From: an uncultured Candidatus Saccharibacteria bacterium
GTDB taxonomy: Bacteria > Patescibacteriota > Saccharimonadia > Saccharimonadales > Saccharimonadaceae
Length of the DNA: 64,000 nucleotides
Reading direction: 5' to 3'
Assembly: GCA_938045445.1 (NCBI GenBank)
Contig: CALIMM010000012.1
Coordinates: 42,060 to 106,059 of the forward strand
Below the pieces are notes generated by a model. That model did no database searches, was not told where the DNA came from, and saw nothing but the letters and a program-made list of their open reading frames with translations. Both the position numbers and the translations under genes were made by a program. Positions 41,531-49,472 of the stretch are shown here, in pieces. Numbering within the stretch: position 1 is the first letter of the stretch; each line of letters opens with the position of its first letter.

Positions 41531-43963
41531 CTATTCCTTCTCCTTCCCTTCCTCCTGCTTCTTGCGTGTGCGGTAGAAGCCACCAAAGCCCACGCGCTTC
41601 GCATCTTGGTGGAGTTTTTGCTCGGTTTTGTTAGCGCGAATGGAGACCTGCTCGGACTGGTGGCGTGGCTTCACGTGCAAATAATACGTCGTTTTCAGGC
41701 CGCGACGCCAGGCTTCGCTGTAGATCGTAATGTACTCCTCGATATTACGCGACTCTAAGTACATATTGCGGCTAATCGCTTGATCAACCCACTTCTGAGC
41801 GCGGGCTGCCACCTCAATGAAGGCATACGGGCTAAGCTGAAAGCTCGTCTTATACACATCGCGCACCGCCTGAGGGATCTGCTCCATGTGCTGGATGTCG
41901 CCTTGGTTTGTAAGCAGCTCATCCTTAAGCTCCTCCCACAGGCCGAGTGCCTTGAGCTTGCGCACCAGGTTAGCATTAACCTCGAGGAATTTGCCATTGA
42001 GCGTGCTCCGGCTAAAGATCTGGCTAAATTGCGGGTCAATCCCTGGGGTGGTGCCCGTCACATGCGAGATATTGGCGGTGGGAGCGATGGCCATAAGCGT
42101 GGCATTGCGCATGCCGCGTTGCACCTTGGGGCGCAGCGCTTCCCAGTCGAGGCGGCGAGTCGTATTGATTGCCACTGCCTCACCCCGCTGCGCGCCAAGC
42201 CGGTCGATCGTGTCGATAGGCAGCTCGCCCTTGCTCCAGCCGCTGCCCGCAAAGTTAGGGTAGCTACCGCGCGTCATCGCCAGCTCAGCCGACTCATCGA
42301 TGGCATAGTAGCTAATAAACTCCGCCAGCTGATCGATCAGCTCGTACGCCGCTTCAGATTCATAGCTCAGCTCCAGCTTCTCCAGCACATCGGCCAGGCC
42401 CATAAAGCCCAGGCCAATCGCGCGGTTTTGCAAATTGCTATTCATCGCCTCTGGGATGGGTGTTGTGGTAATGTCTACAAGGTTATCGAGCTGGCGCGTG
42501 GCTGAGCGTGTCGCTTGCTCGAGCCGTGGCCAATCCCACGTCTTGGTCGCATCATCCAGGAAGGCGCTGAGGTTGATACTCACCAGGTTGCACACCGCAA
42601 TATTGCGCTCGTCTTGCGGCAAAGTAATCTCTGTACAGAGGTTGCTGAGGTGAATGGTGCCAGTGTTATTGTTGAGCGCGCGGAGGTTGATGGCATCCTT
42701 CCAGGTGAGCCATGGGTGGCCGGTCGCCTGCAAACTACTTAGAATTCTGTGGAATTGCTGACGTGCAGGCAGTTTGTCATAAGCGCGCAGCTTGCCTGCT
42801 TCGGCCTGAGCGATGTAATACGCATACCGCTCGGCAAAGGCTGCGCCATACAGCTCGCTCAGGTCACTCACCTCAGCTGGGTCGAAGAGATACCAGTCTT
42901 CATCCGCCTGCACCCGGCGCATAAATTCATCACTAATAAACACTGCTGTGTCGAGGTAGCGTGTCCGCAAATACGGGTCACCGGAGTTCGAGCGCAGGTC
43001 GATGAATTCTCTAAAATCGATGTGCCAGTTTTCCATATACACGGCCGCTGCGCCCATCTTTTTACCCTTGCGCGACACCGCAAACAGCGCTGTATCGATC
43101 ATCTTAATAAACGGAATTGGCCCCGTGCTTGTTGTGTTAGTTGTCTTGACTGGGCTGCCTGCTGCCCGCAGCTTGGTAAAGCTGATACCAATGCCGCCCG
43201 TCCCTTTGGCAATCCACATCGTATCGCGCACACTCTTGGCGATGGACTCCATATCATCCTGCACTTCCATGACGAAGCAATTGCTCAGCTGCGGGAACAA
43301 CCCACCAGCATTAACGCGGGTGCTACCGCCCGGGCTGTATTCGAGATTAGCCATGTGCTGGTAAAACTCAATGGCTGCCTCAGTAGGATGCTCCTCATTG
43401 TAGCTCAGACCCATGGCGATGCGCATAGTAGTAAACTGCGGCACTTCGAGCGGTTCACCGTTTTGCTTGCGCAGGGCGTAGCGGTTGCGGTTGGTCACCA
43501 CGCCAAGGTATTTGCTAAGCCTGTCTTTACTAGGGTCAAGCGCAGCAGCGAGGCGCTCGAGGTCAAAGATCGTCTCATCTTGCATGCGCGGGTCAAGCAA
43601 ACCGTCGGCCACCGCCTGGCGAATATAGCGCGGAAAGGCCTCCCTATGACGCTGGCGCAGTTCTTCATCAGTGGTATATACGCCGAGCAAATCGCGGTAG
43701 ATCGTGCCCAGCAGCAGGCGCGCCGCAATCGTGTCGTAGTCTGGGTCATCCTTAATATTCTGCACTGTCGTCTGGATGAGAGTCTCCTCCAGCTGCTTGG
43801 TCGTCATCCCATCAAAGAGCGTCAGCTGCAGCTCGCTGGCAATCTGCACGATCTTCTGCAGCGGATCAGCCAACCCCTGGCTTGCCGCCAGCAATGTGGC
43901 ATTTATCTTGGTTGTGTCAAATGGCTCGGTCGTGCCATCGCGCTTGGTAATATGAATTGTCAT
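41531..43963 (-). CDS. nrdA: Ribonucleotide reductase large subunit lacking C-terminal redox cysteines
   Basis: 810 residues. An N-terminal ATP-cone (ITKRDGTTEPFDTTKINATL) serves overall allosteric control. The catalytic 10-stranded barrel has SNCFVMEV (first active-site Cys), NLCTEI (N-x-C-x-E with the thiyl-radical Cys and Glu) and NIAVCNLVSINL (partner Cys). The Tyr pair of the radical path is seen in TTYYLHVK near the end. The C-terminus is GFGGFYRTRKKQEEGKEKE with no CxxC or Cx4-5C pair, so the standard thioredoxin/glutaredoxin-linked swinging tail is missing. Start: AGGGGAGGG precedes two adjacent ATGs; the second (43963) gives better spacing, the first is 43966. Confidence 0.95.
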   Translation of the reverse strand: MTIHITKRDGTTEPFDTTKINATLLAASQGLADPLQKIVQIASELQLTLFDGMTTKQLEETLIQTTVQNIKDDPDYDTIAARLLLGTIYRDLLGVYTTDEELRQRHREAFPRYIRQAVADGLLDPRMQDETIFDLERLAAALDPSKDRLSKYLGVVTNRNRYALRKQNGEPLEVPQFTTMRIAMGLSYNEEHPTEAAIEFYQHMANLEYSPGGSTRVNAGGLFPQLSNCFVMEVQDDMESIAKSVRDTMWIAKGTGGIGISFTKLRAAGSPVKTTNTTSTGPIPFIKMIDTALFAVSRKGKKMGAAAVYMENWHIDFREFIDLRSNSGDPYLRTRYLDTAVFISDEFMRRVQADEDWYLFDPAEVSDLSELYGAAFAERYAYYIAQAEAGKLRAYDKLPARQQFHRILSSLQATGHPWLTWKDAINLRALNNNTGTIHLSNLCTEITLPQDERNIAVCNLVSINLSAFLDDATKTWDWPRLEQATRSATRQLDNLVDITTTPIPEAMNSNLQNRAIGLGFMGLADVLEKLELSYESEAAYELIDQLAEFISYYAIDESAELAMTRGSYPNFAGSGWSKGELPIDTIDRLGAQRGEAVAINTTRRLDWEALRPKVQRGMRNATLMAIAPTANISHVTGTTPGIDPQFSQIFSRSTLNGKFLEVNANLVRKLKALGLWEELKDELLTNQGDIQHMEQIPQAVRDVYKTSFQLSPYAFIEVAARAQKWVDQAISRNMYLESRNIEEYITIYSEAWRRGLKTTYYLHVKPRHQSEQVSIRANKTEQKLHQDAKRVGFGGFYRTRKKQEEGKEKE

Positions 43964-44181
43964 CATCCCTCCCCTTGGGCTCCTTATCATACGGTGCACA
44001 AAACCAGCCACCAGGGCACGCCTGGAGCCAAGCTGTATTGTTTGTCTCTCCCGTGTTTATGTGTGCTCGCTATATATGTAGCGTCTAGCTCCTACTATAG
44101 ACGCCAGATGTGGTGCTTGGCAAGGGGTTTTGTGAAAACTACAACCGATTTTGCGAGCGACCTCTGTGGGTGCTAGTGGCA

Positions 44182-44287
44182 CACCATGGCCTCATATAAG
44201 AAAATATCTGGAGGCCAGCGTTAGTGCACGCAGGTAGAGCTCTATTACACTATCTGGCCGGAATATTTTCGGTCTGAGGTCATGGTG
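44182..44287 (+). ncRNA. Candidate structured RNA-A, copy 2
   Basis: Plus-strand outer helix CACCATGGCCTCA (44182-44194) with TGAGGTCATGGTG (44275-44287), including one G-U pair, encloses AAGAAAATATCTGGAGGCC and TCTGGCCGGAA blocks shared with copy 1 and an inner hairpin (TAGAGCTCTA region) whose sequence differs. No gene follows on the plus strand, so in this orientation it would be a stand-alone RNA; on the minus strand it lies 220 bases upstream of nrdA. Three wobble pairs across the two copies favour the plus orientation and one favours the opposite. Confidence 0.55.
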
Positions 44288-44340
44288 CGCTACCAAACAA
44301 AAAACTCAACACATTAGTATTCTCCCACGCTCACCTTCCC

Positions 44341-44470
44341 ACACTCCCTCCTCCGGAACACTATAAGGGTCGATATTCACTGGATATCGACCTCTTGCGT
44401 TGGGCTGAAAACTCGTTATTACAACGAGTTTTCACACTCCATCGGATGAAGTGGTGGAAAGTGGAGCTAA
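44341..44470 (-). ncRNA. Candidate structured RNA-B, chromosomal copy
   Basis: Two hairpins: a 9-bp stem GGTCGATAT/ATATCGACC (44368-44376, 44384-44392) and a perfect 12-bp stem TGAAAACTCGTT/AACGAGTTTTCA (44406-44417, 44423-44434), joined by conserved single-stranded blocks (GACCTCTTGCG, CTCCTCCGGAAC). A second copy at 63485-63609 on the mobile element keeps loops and joining blocks but changes the stems, often with compensating changes. Mismatches in the other copy become G-U pairs only on the minus strand, so that orientation is favoured. A TATAAT box lies ~20 bases before it on the minus strand and a T6 run lies after it (44299-44304). Confidence 0.65.
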
Positions 44471-44490
44471 CGCAGAGAATATCTAGCTTC

Positions 44491-44496
44491 ATTATA
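44491..44496 (-). promoter_or_regulatory. -10 box for candidate RNA-B
   Basis: Minus-strand TATAAT (plus ATTATA 44491-44496) inside a T/A-rich stretch, about 20 bases before the RNA-B region. No strong -35 box. Confidence 0.4.
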
Positions 44497-44556
44497 TTTT
44501 ATACATAACAACAAAGCATTATGTACGACTCTTCCGTTGTCATCGGAGAGAGCTAA

Positions 44557-46020
44557 CTATCTCTTACTCTCAGACACCTCCCGACACTCCTGTCGCAATC
44601 GCTCCATCGGCGCATAATCATCATGGTAGGGCGGCTGGCTAGCGAAGGGGGCTGGCTGGTGAGCGGTGCCACCACCGTACGTTGCCACGACATTGGTATA
44701 ATCCCAGCCATCTGCCCGCTCGTAGCGGAAGCTCCCCTGCCCCAATAGCGCAGCATACGGCGCATCCTGAGCAGCAAACAGTGGCTGGCAGGCCGGCTGG
44801 CGACTGGCAATCATATTAACCACCACACGGGCGTGCGGGCGAAGATGCCGCTTGAGTGCGGTAGCATACTCGTGTGTTGCCAGTGAGGCGGGTACATCGC
44901 CGTCGTTATACACATCAACAAGGATGATATCGTACTGCTCGGTGCTGCGCTCAAGGAAGACGCGCGCATCTTGGAAGATCGGCCGCACATTGACTGGATC
45001 GCGATAATAAAAATACTGGCGGGCAACCGGCACGAGCCCTGGATCGATCTCTACTACATCAATCTGGCTCTGCGGATAGCGCTGGGCAAGGAGACGCGGC
45101 ACCGTGAAGGTCCCACCACCCAGCACCAAAATGCGCTGGCGCTGCGGCGCGCGCTCCACCGCGTGCATCATCTGGCGCGTATACCAAAATGGCAGCTGCT
45201 GCGGCTGCCCTACCACCACACCAGACTGTACACCGGCCGGGCCACTGGCAATCCCGCGGATAACCGCACCATCCTGCCGATGCCATTGCTGGAGTGTGTA
45301 GTGCGCCGCCGCGGTATCGATCGTCTGCGCAGCCTGGGCTCGCACCACTGGTGCCATACGATAGCCCAGCGCCAAGCCCACGCACAGCACACTCACCACC
45401 ACGCGCCACTGCCAGCGCTGGCCTGGCACCACCAGCCAGCTGGCCAGCACGAGCAGACTAATAAGCACCACCAGCACGTCGTGAATCCCCAGCCAACCAA
45501 ACAAGAAAAACCCCGCCGCAAAGGTACCAACGATCCCACCAATCGAATTCACCGCACTGAGCGACGCTACCGACCGCCCCGTTCGCGCCAGTGTCTCTGT
45601 CTGCCGCTCCACCAGGTAGGGACTCACTGCTCCCAGTACCAAGCTGGTCGGTGCAAAGAGCAGGCTTGCCGCCACCGTAGCTTGCAGGCGGATATCGATC
45701 GGCAACTGCGCCACCCAGCGCAGTATATCGTGGTATTGGCACAGCATTGTCAGCATCAGCAGCGCCGCCCCAAGCAGCAGCCAGGCCACATCGCCATCGC
45801 GCGAGCGTGCATCGGCCAACACCCCACCCAGCCAGTAGCCCAGGCTCATCGCTGCAATAATGACACCAATAATGCTTGCCCACACATAGGTCGACGCTCC
45901 CACCACTGGCGACATCACCCGCGCCGCCACCAGCTCAAACACCATCACACAAAACCCCGCCACAAATGCAATCACCAAACGCCGATACGGCAGCGGCATT
46001 ATCAGTCGTTTCAGTTTCAT
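44557..46020 (-). CDS. Fused membrane / spermidine synthase-like methyltransferase-fold protein
   Basis: 487 residues. The N-terminal ~230 residues hold about six to seven TM segments of the type seen in fused-MFS spermidine synthases (FVMVFELVAARVMSPVVG-like start, VNSIGGIVGTFAAGF). The C-terminal ~230 residues carry a Rossmann fold: RILVLGGGTFTVPRLLA as the S-adenosyl nucleotide loop, IDVVEIDPGL with the ribose-binding acid, and QYDIILVDVYNDGDVP. The usual spermidine-synthase active-site Asp region is changed to VYNDGD, so the aminopropyl-transfer role is uncertain. TACAAT ends eight bases before the ATG. Confidence 0.85.
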   Translation of the reverse strand: MKLKRLIMPLPYRRLVIAFVAGFCVMVFELVAARVMSPVVGASTYVWASIIGVIIAAMSLGYWLGGVLADARSRDGDVAWLLLGAALLMLTMLCQYHDILRWVAQLPIDIRLQATVAASLLFAPTSLVLGAVSPYLVERQTETLARTGRSVASLSAVNSIGGIVGTFAAGFFLFGWLGIHDVLVVLISLLVLASWLVVPGQRWQWRVVVSVLCVGLALGYRMAPVVRAQAAQTIDTAAAHYTLQQWHRQDGAVIRGIASGPAGVQSGVVVGQPQQLPFWYTRQMMHAVERAPQRQRILVLGGGTFTVPRLLAQRYPQSQIDVVEIDPGLVPVARQYFYYRDPVNVRPIFQDARVFLERSTEQYDIILVDVYNDGDVPASLATHEYATALKRHLRPHARVVVNMIASRQPACQPLFAAQDAPYAALLGQGSFRYERADGWDYTNVVATYGGGTAHQPAPFASQPPYHDDYAPMERLRQECREVSESKR

Positions 46021-46110
46021 AGGAGTATTGTAGCATGGCTGGCAAGCTATGTTTTTTGGATATTATATCGCTGCTCTTTACATCGCACCTCGATATGATA
46101 TGATATTGTT

Positions 46111-46854
46111 ATGGAAGTAACAGATTCTATCATCACCGTCAGCCATTTTTCGATGAAATTTGGCAAGACCAGCGTCATCGACGACCTCAGTTTTGAGGTC
46201 AAGCGCGGCGAGACGTTTGGTTTTTTGGGGAGCAACGGCTCGGGCAAGACCACCACGATCCGCTCACTCCTCGGTATTTATCAACCAACTGGTGGCAAGC
46301 TGCTCATCGATGGCACGCCATACTCTGTCTCGGGCGACGTCAAGCTTGGCTATCTGCCAGAGGAGCGCGGCCTCTACAAGAAGGAGAGTGTCATCGACAC
46401 GATGATCTACTTTGGCCAGCTCAAAGGCCTGAGCCGCAGTGAGGCACGCAGCAAGTCGCTCGCCTTCCTCGAGCGGGTTGGCCTGGCGGACAAAGCCAAG
46501 ACGCGCCTGGATAAGCTCAGTGGCGGCCAGCAGCAAAAGGTTCAGCTCGGCATCACCATTATCAACGACCCAGAGCTTATCATTCTCGACGAACCCACCA
46601 AGGGCTTCGATCCCGTCAACCGGCGCTTGCTCATGGAGATCATTGAGGAGCACCAAGCCAAGGGCGCCACAGTGGTGATGATCACCCACCAGATGGACGA
46701 AGTCGAGCGCTTGTGCGACCGCGTTCTCCTGCTCAAAGATGGTGTGGCTCATGCCTATGGCACAGTAGCCGAGGTGCGCGCGCAGTTTGGCGGCAAGTCG
46801 CTCGACGATATCTTCATCCAGGTCTATAGCCAGCCCAGCAAGGAGGACAACTAA
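46111..46854 (+). CDS. ABC transporter ATP-binding protein (NatA-like)
   Basis: 247 residues. Walker A GSNGSGKTT, signature LSGGQQQKVQ, Walker B LIILDEPTKGFDP and the switch His in VMITHQ are all present; the ~50-residue C-terminal extension is typical of the NatA/DrrA-type exporters. It energises the permease encoded one base downstream. TATGATAT lies a few bases before the ATG. The substrate (ion, drug or lipid) is unknown. Confidence 0.95.
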   Translation: MEVTDSIITVSHFSMKFGKTSVIDDLSFEVKRGETFGFLGSNGSGKTTTIRSLLGIYQPTGGKLLIDGTPYSVSGDVKLGYLPEERGLYKKESVIDTMIYFGQLKGLSRSEARSKSLAFLERVGLADKAKTRLDKLSGGQQQKVQLGITIINDPELIILDEPTKGFDPVNRRLLMEIIEEHQAKGATVVMITHQMDEVERLCDRVLLLKDGVAHAYGTVAEVRAQFGGKSLDDIFIQVYSQPSKEDN

Positions 46855-46855
46855 T

Positions 46856-48070
46856 ATGCATAACTTATCTACCGTCATCCGCTTCGAGATTACCCGCTCA
46901 CTCAAGAAGAAGTCGTTTTGGTTTGCGGCAATCAGCTTCCCACTGGTGTTTGCCGTGATCTTTGGGGTTATCTTCCTCTCCAATAAAGCTACAGAGGATG
47001 CTGCTAAAAACCTCGAGAAGCAGGCCTTTAGCTTTGCTGTGACGGATGAGTCCAAGCTCGTCAAGCCAGAGCTACTTGCCGCCACCAAAGCCCAGCCCGT
47101 CGCCGCAGCGGACAAAGACGCCACCATCAAGCGGGTCCAAGAAGGTAAGCTCGATGCCTACGTCTACTACCCCAAAGACATCGCTAAGGAACGAGTGGAA
47201 GTCTATGGCAAAGACGTCGGACTCTTCGACAACGGCCGCTATGGTAGCATTGCCACCAGCCTACTCTCTAACTCTGTTCAATCAGAGGTCAGCCCAGCGG
47301 TACGTATGGTCATCCAAAACAAGGTCAACACCAAAAACACTGTCTACAAAAACGGCAAAGAATACAACGCCATCAACGAGATGATCCTGCCTGGGCTCTT
47401 CTTGGTGCTGTTCTACTTCCTCATTAGCTTCTTTGGCAACCAAATGCTCACCAGCACAACGGAGGAGAAGGAAAATCGCGTCATCGAGATGATCCTCACC
47501 ACGGTGCACGCTCGCACACTCATCATTGGCAAGATTATTTCGCTCATCGTCCTCGCGTTTATCCAAGGACTGCTCGTTATTTTGCCGGTGCTTGTTGCCT
47601 ATCTCTTCTTCAAAGACCAGCTGCAGCTGCCCGACGTCGACCTCTCACACATTGCGGTTGACCCCGTGCGAATCGGCATTGGCTTCCTTGCCTTTAGCGC
47701 AAGCTTCCTCTTCTTCACCGGTATGTTGGTGGCAATCGGCGCCGCTGTGCCCACCGCTAAGGAGGCCGGTAGCTTCTTTGCCACCATCATGATCCTGCTC
47801 TTTGCGCCGCTCTATGCCGCCGCCATGCTCGTCTCCACACCAGACGCGTTGCCAAGCAAGATCATCACCTACTTCCCCCTCACCTCACCCATCCCACTCA
47901 TGTTGCGCAATGCGATTGGTAACCTCAGCGCCATGGATGCCGCCATCAGCATTAGCATCTTGACCGTCTGTGCCGCCATCGCCATCATGATGGGTGTGCG
48001 CCTCTTCCGCTTTGGTGCACTCGAGTACAGCCGCAAACTCAGCCTGCGCGAGATCTTTACCCGCAAGTAG
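46856..48070 (+). CDS. ABC-2 type permease (NatB-like)
   Basis: 404 residues. One N-terminal TM (about 27-48), a large extracytoplasmic domain (~50-180), then five to six TM segments in the C-terminal half, the layout of NatB/ABC-2 exporters. The ENRVIEMILTTV segment is the characteristic coupling helix (usually EKENRxxExLLxSP). AAGGAGG lies 10 bases before the ATG, inside the end of the ATPase gene. With the ATPase it forms a two-gene exporter. Confidence 0.92.
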   Translation: MHNLSTVIRFEITRSLKKKSFWFAAISFPLVFAVIFGVIFLSNKATEDAAKNLEKQAFSFAVTDESKLVKPELLAATKAQPVAAADKDATIKRVQEGKLDAYVYYPKDIAKERVEVYGKDVGLFDNGRYGSIATSLLSNSVQSEVSPAVRMVIQNKVNTKNTVYKNGKEYNAINEMILPGLFLVLFYFLISFFGNQMLTSTTEEKENRVIEMILTTVHARTLIIGKIISLIVLAFIQGLLVILPVLVAYLFFKDQLQLPDVDLSHIAVDPVRIGIGFLAFSASFLFFTGMLVAIGAAVPTAKEAGSFFATIMILLFAPLYAAAMLVSTPDALPSKIITYFPLTSPIPLMLRNAIGNLSAMDAAISISILTVCAAIAIMMGVRLFRFGALEYSRKLSLREIFTRK

Positions 48071-48131
48071 TAGCACAGCGTACTAGTCTATTACAGCAAA
48101 AAACTGGCACATTACCTCTGTTTCGTGCCTC

Positions 48132-48160
48132 ATAGCCCACCGCTTGGTCGGTGGGTTATA
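48132..48160 (+). terminator. Probable terminator of the ABC transporter operon
   Basis: Stem ATAGCCCACCG (48132-48142) with CGGTGGGTTAT (48149-48159), one G-U pair; the T tail is weak. Confidence 0.55.
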
Positions 48161-48179
48161 AAATTCAAACTCTATCCTC

Positions 48180-48208
48180 TTGACAAAACCCTGTACTCTT
48201 TCTACTAT
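48180..48208 (+). promoter_or_regulatory. Sigma70 promoter for the lipoprotein gene
   Basis: TTGACA (48180-48185), 17 bases, TACTAT (48203-48208), about 40 bases before the start codon. Confidence 0.75.
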
Positions 48209-48247
48209 TAAGAGTATCGACACATAATACACCAGAAAGGTCAAACC

Positions 48248-48646
48248 ATGACGCGAGAATACTTCTCAGCTACTACCCCCACCCACGAAGATGAGACCGC
48301 ACCTAACACGGTGTTGCAAGCCATCAAAAAAGGAGTGGCCGTAGCAGCGTTAATGCCTGCCGCTCTGTTTGGTGTAACGGGCTGCTCAAGTAACGAAAGC
48401 GCAGAGAAGCCAGCACCCGCCACTGCTAATAGTGAAGGATGGACAGATGTATACAGTGATAACTCACGTGTTGAAAAGCGATGTGACGGCCCAAATCTCG
48501 TCTATAGAGATACCAACCCAGGTGGCGGCCTTTCAGTCGTCCCCAACAGCCCCGAATGCACCGGTAAAACACCAGAACATGCCGCAGGCGCTGCCACACC
48601 AGACCTTGCAACAGCAATCCCAACGCCACTGCCAACACACGAATAA
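48248..48646 (+). CDS. Putative lipoprotein, unknown function
   Basis: 132 residues. A hydrophilic ~27-residue lead is followed by a hydrophobic signal (VAVAALMPAALFGVTGC) with lipobox VTGC at about residue 46, then a ~85-residue Pro/Thr-rich mature part with two Cys (EKRCDG, SPECTG). After cleavage it would be lipid-anchored and exposed at the surface. The long charged lead before the signal is unusual. AAAGG precedes the ATG and a consensus promoter lies upstream. Confidence 0.75.
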   Translation: MTREYFSATTPTHEDETAPNTVLQAIKKGVAVAALMPAALFGVTGCSSNESAEKPAPATANSEGWTDVYSDNSRVEKRCDGPNLVYRDTNPGGGLSVVPNSPECTGKTPEHAAGAATPDLATAIPTPLPTHE

Positions 48647-48672
48647 TCTCATTGACCACCAAGCAACCACTC

Positions 48673-48706
48673 TACCTCGCATCATATGGTTAATTGATGC
48701 GAGGTA
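48673..48706 (+). terminator. 12-bp hairpin after the lipoprotein gene
   Basis: Perfect stem TACCTCGCATCA (48673-48684) with TGATGCGAGGTA (48695-48706). No T tract follows, so it may be a weak terminator or an operator-like inverted repeat. Confidence 0.5.
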
Positions 48707-48729
48707 TGTGCTATCCAAGCCCCAATCGC

Positions 48730-48758
48730 TTGACAATTACCCCGTTAGCTCGTATGAT
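48730..48758 (+). promoter_or_regulatory. Sigma70 promoter for the 48811-49449 gene
   Basis: TTGACA (48730-48735), 17 bases, TATGAT (48753-48758). Confidence 0.75.
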
Positions 48759-48810
48759 CAAACTATCATTTACAATAATTTCTGACAAACACAAGGAATC
48801 GACCTCGGTC

Positions 48811-49449
48811 ATGAGAAACCAACCACCCGCCATACTGCCAAAGTCATCAACCAGTCTTGCAACTGAGCTGCCGTCCTTTATAGCATCACGTCTTGACTCT
48901 ACCTATAGCAAAAGTAACCCAACGGCGGTATTCCCTACTCCAGCAATGACTGAATCCTACCCACAGACGCCAGCTGAGCTATCGACCAGCGGCTCTAGCC
49001 CAGACGAAGCAGTTATGGATGAGGCAACCCAAAGGGCGATTCATGGGGCTCGTGCTGAGTATCTCGAGCGGAGAAGCCACCGATTGTCACGACTTGATGT
49101 TGTCTGCGAAATGGGTGGCATGGCATTGATGCTGGGCGGGGCTGCATCACTCGCTGCCTCATATATGGGCTGCTTGGTAATTTGCGAATATCCGGGCGAT
49201 ATCAACCACATTACTCCTCCAAAAGTCTTCATCGAAACAACCGATGACACTGCCGTCGTTGACCCCTCAGACGTAGCTGGTCTGGGCGCACAGCCATCGC
49301 GCGAAGAGAGACTTGCGACCCAGCAAAGCAACGCAGCAAAAGTAATAGCAGCTGGCTTTGGGGGAGTTGTTGCGGCAGCACCACTGGCAGGCCGACTGTC
49401 TCGAAGATCTTACAAAAAAGCAGTGGCAGCAGCAGACGCTGCGCGCTAG
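48811..49449 (+). CDS. Hypothetical membrane protein
   Basis: 212 residues from ATG 48811 (GGAATC upstream, consensus promoter 52 bases before). The first ~95 residues are Ser/Thr/Pro-rich and polar. A membrane segment follows (MGGMALMLGGAASLAASYMGCLVI, about residues 110-133, written here only as its range), then a polar loop of ~50 residues and a second, weaker hydrophobic stretch (VIAAGFGGVVAAAPLAG) before a basic tail. Unknown family. It is convergent with the VirB6-like gene, 23 bases apart. Confidence 0.65.
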   Translation: MRNQPPAILPKSSTSLATELPSFIASRLDSTYSKSNPTAVFPTPAMTESYPQTPAELSTSGSSPDEAVMDEATQRAIHGARAEYLERRSHRLSRLDVVCEMGGMALMLGGAASLAASYMGCLVICEYPGDINHITPPKVFIETTDDTAVVDPSDVAGLGAQPSREERLATQQSNAAKVIAAGFGGVVAAAPLAGRLSRRSYKKAVAAADAAR

Positions 49450-49472
49450 TATTCCTCTGCTTATTTATTATT

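Noticed and set aside
43163..43260. Intein or intron in nrdA (common in such genes)
   Set aside because: The reading frame is continuous at normal length across the catalytic motifs, with no insertion.
42749..44176. Long open frame antisense to nrdA
   Set aside because: It mirrors the codons of a well-supported gene, has no ribosome binding site and no protein-like domain. Similar long antisense frames over pnp, polA, spermidine-synthase-like and virB6-like genes are rejected for the same reason.
44341..44470. 4.5S, tmRNA, RNase P or 6S RNA
   Set aside because: The GGAAGGAAGCAG-type, tag-peptide, P4 and 6S bubble signatures are not visible in either RNA-B copy.
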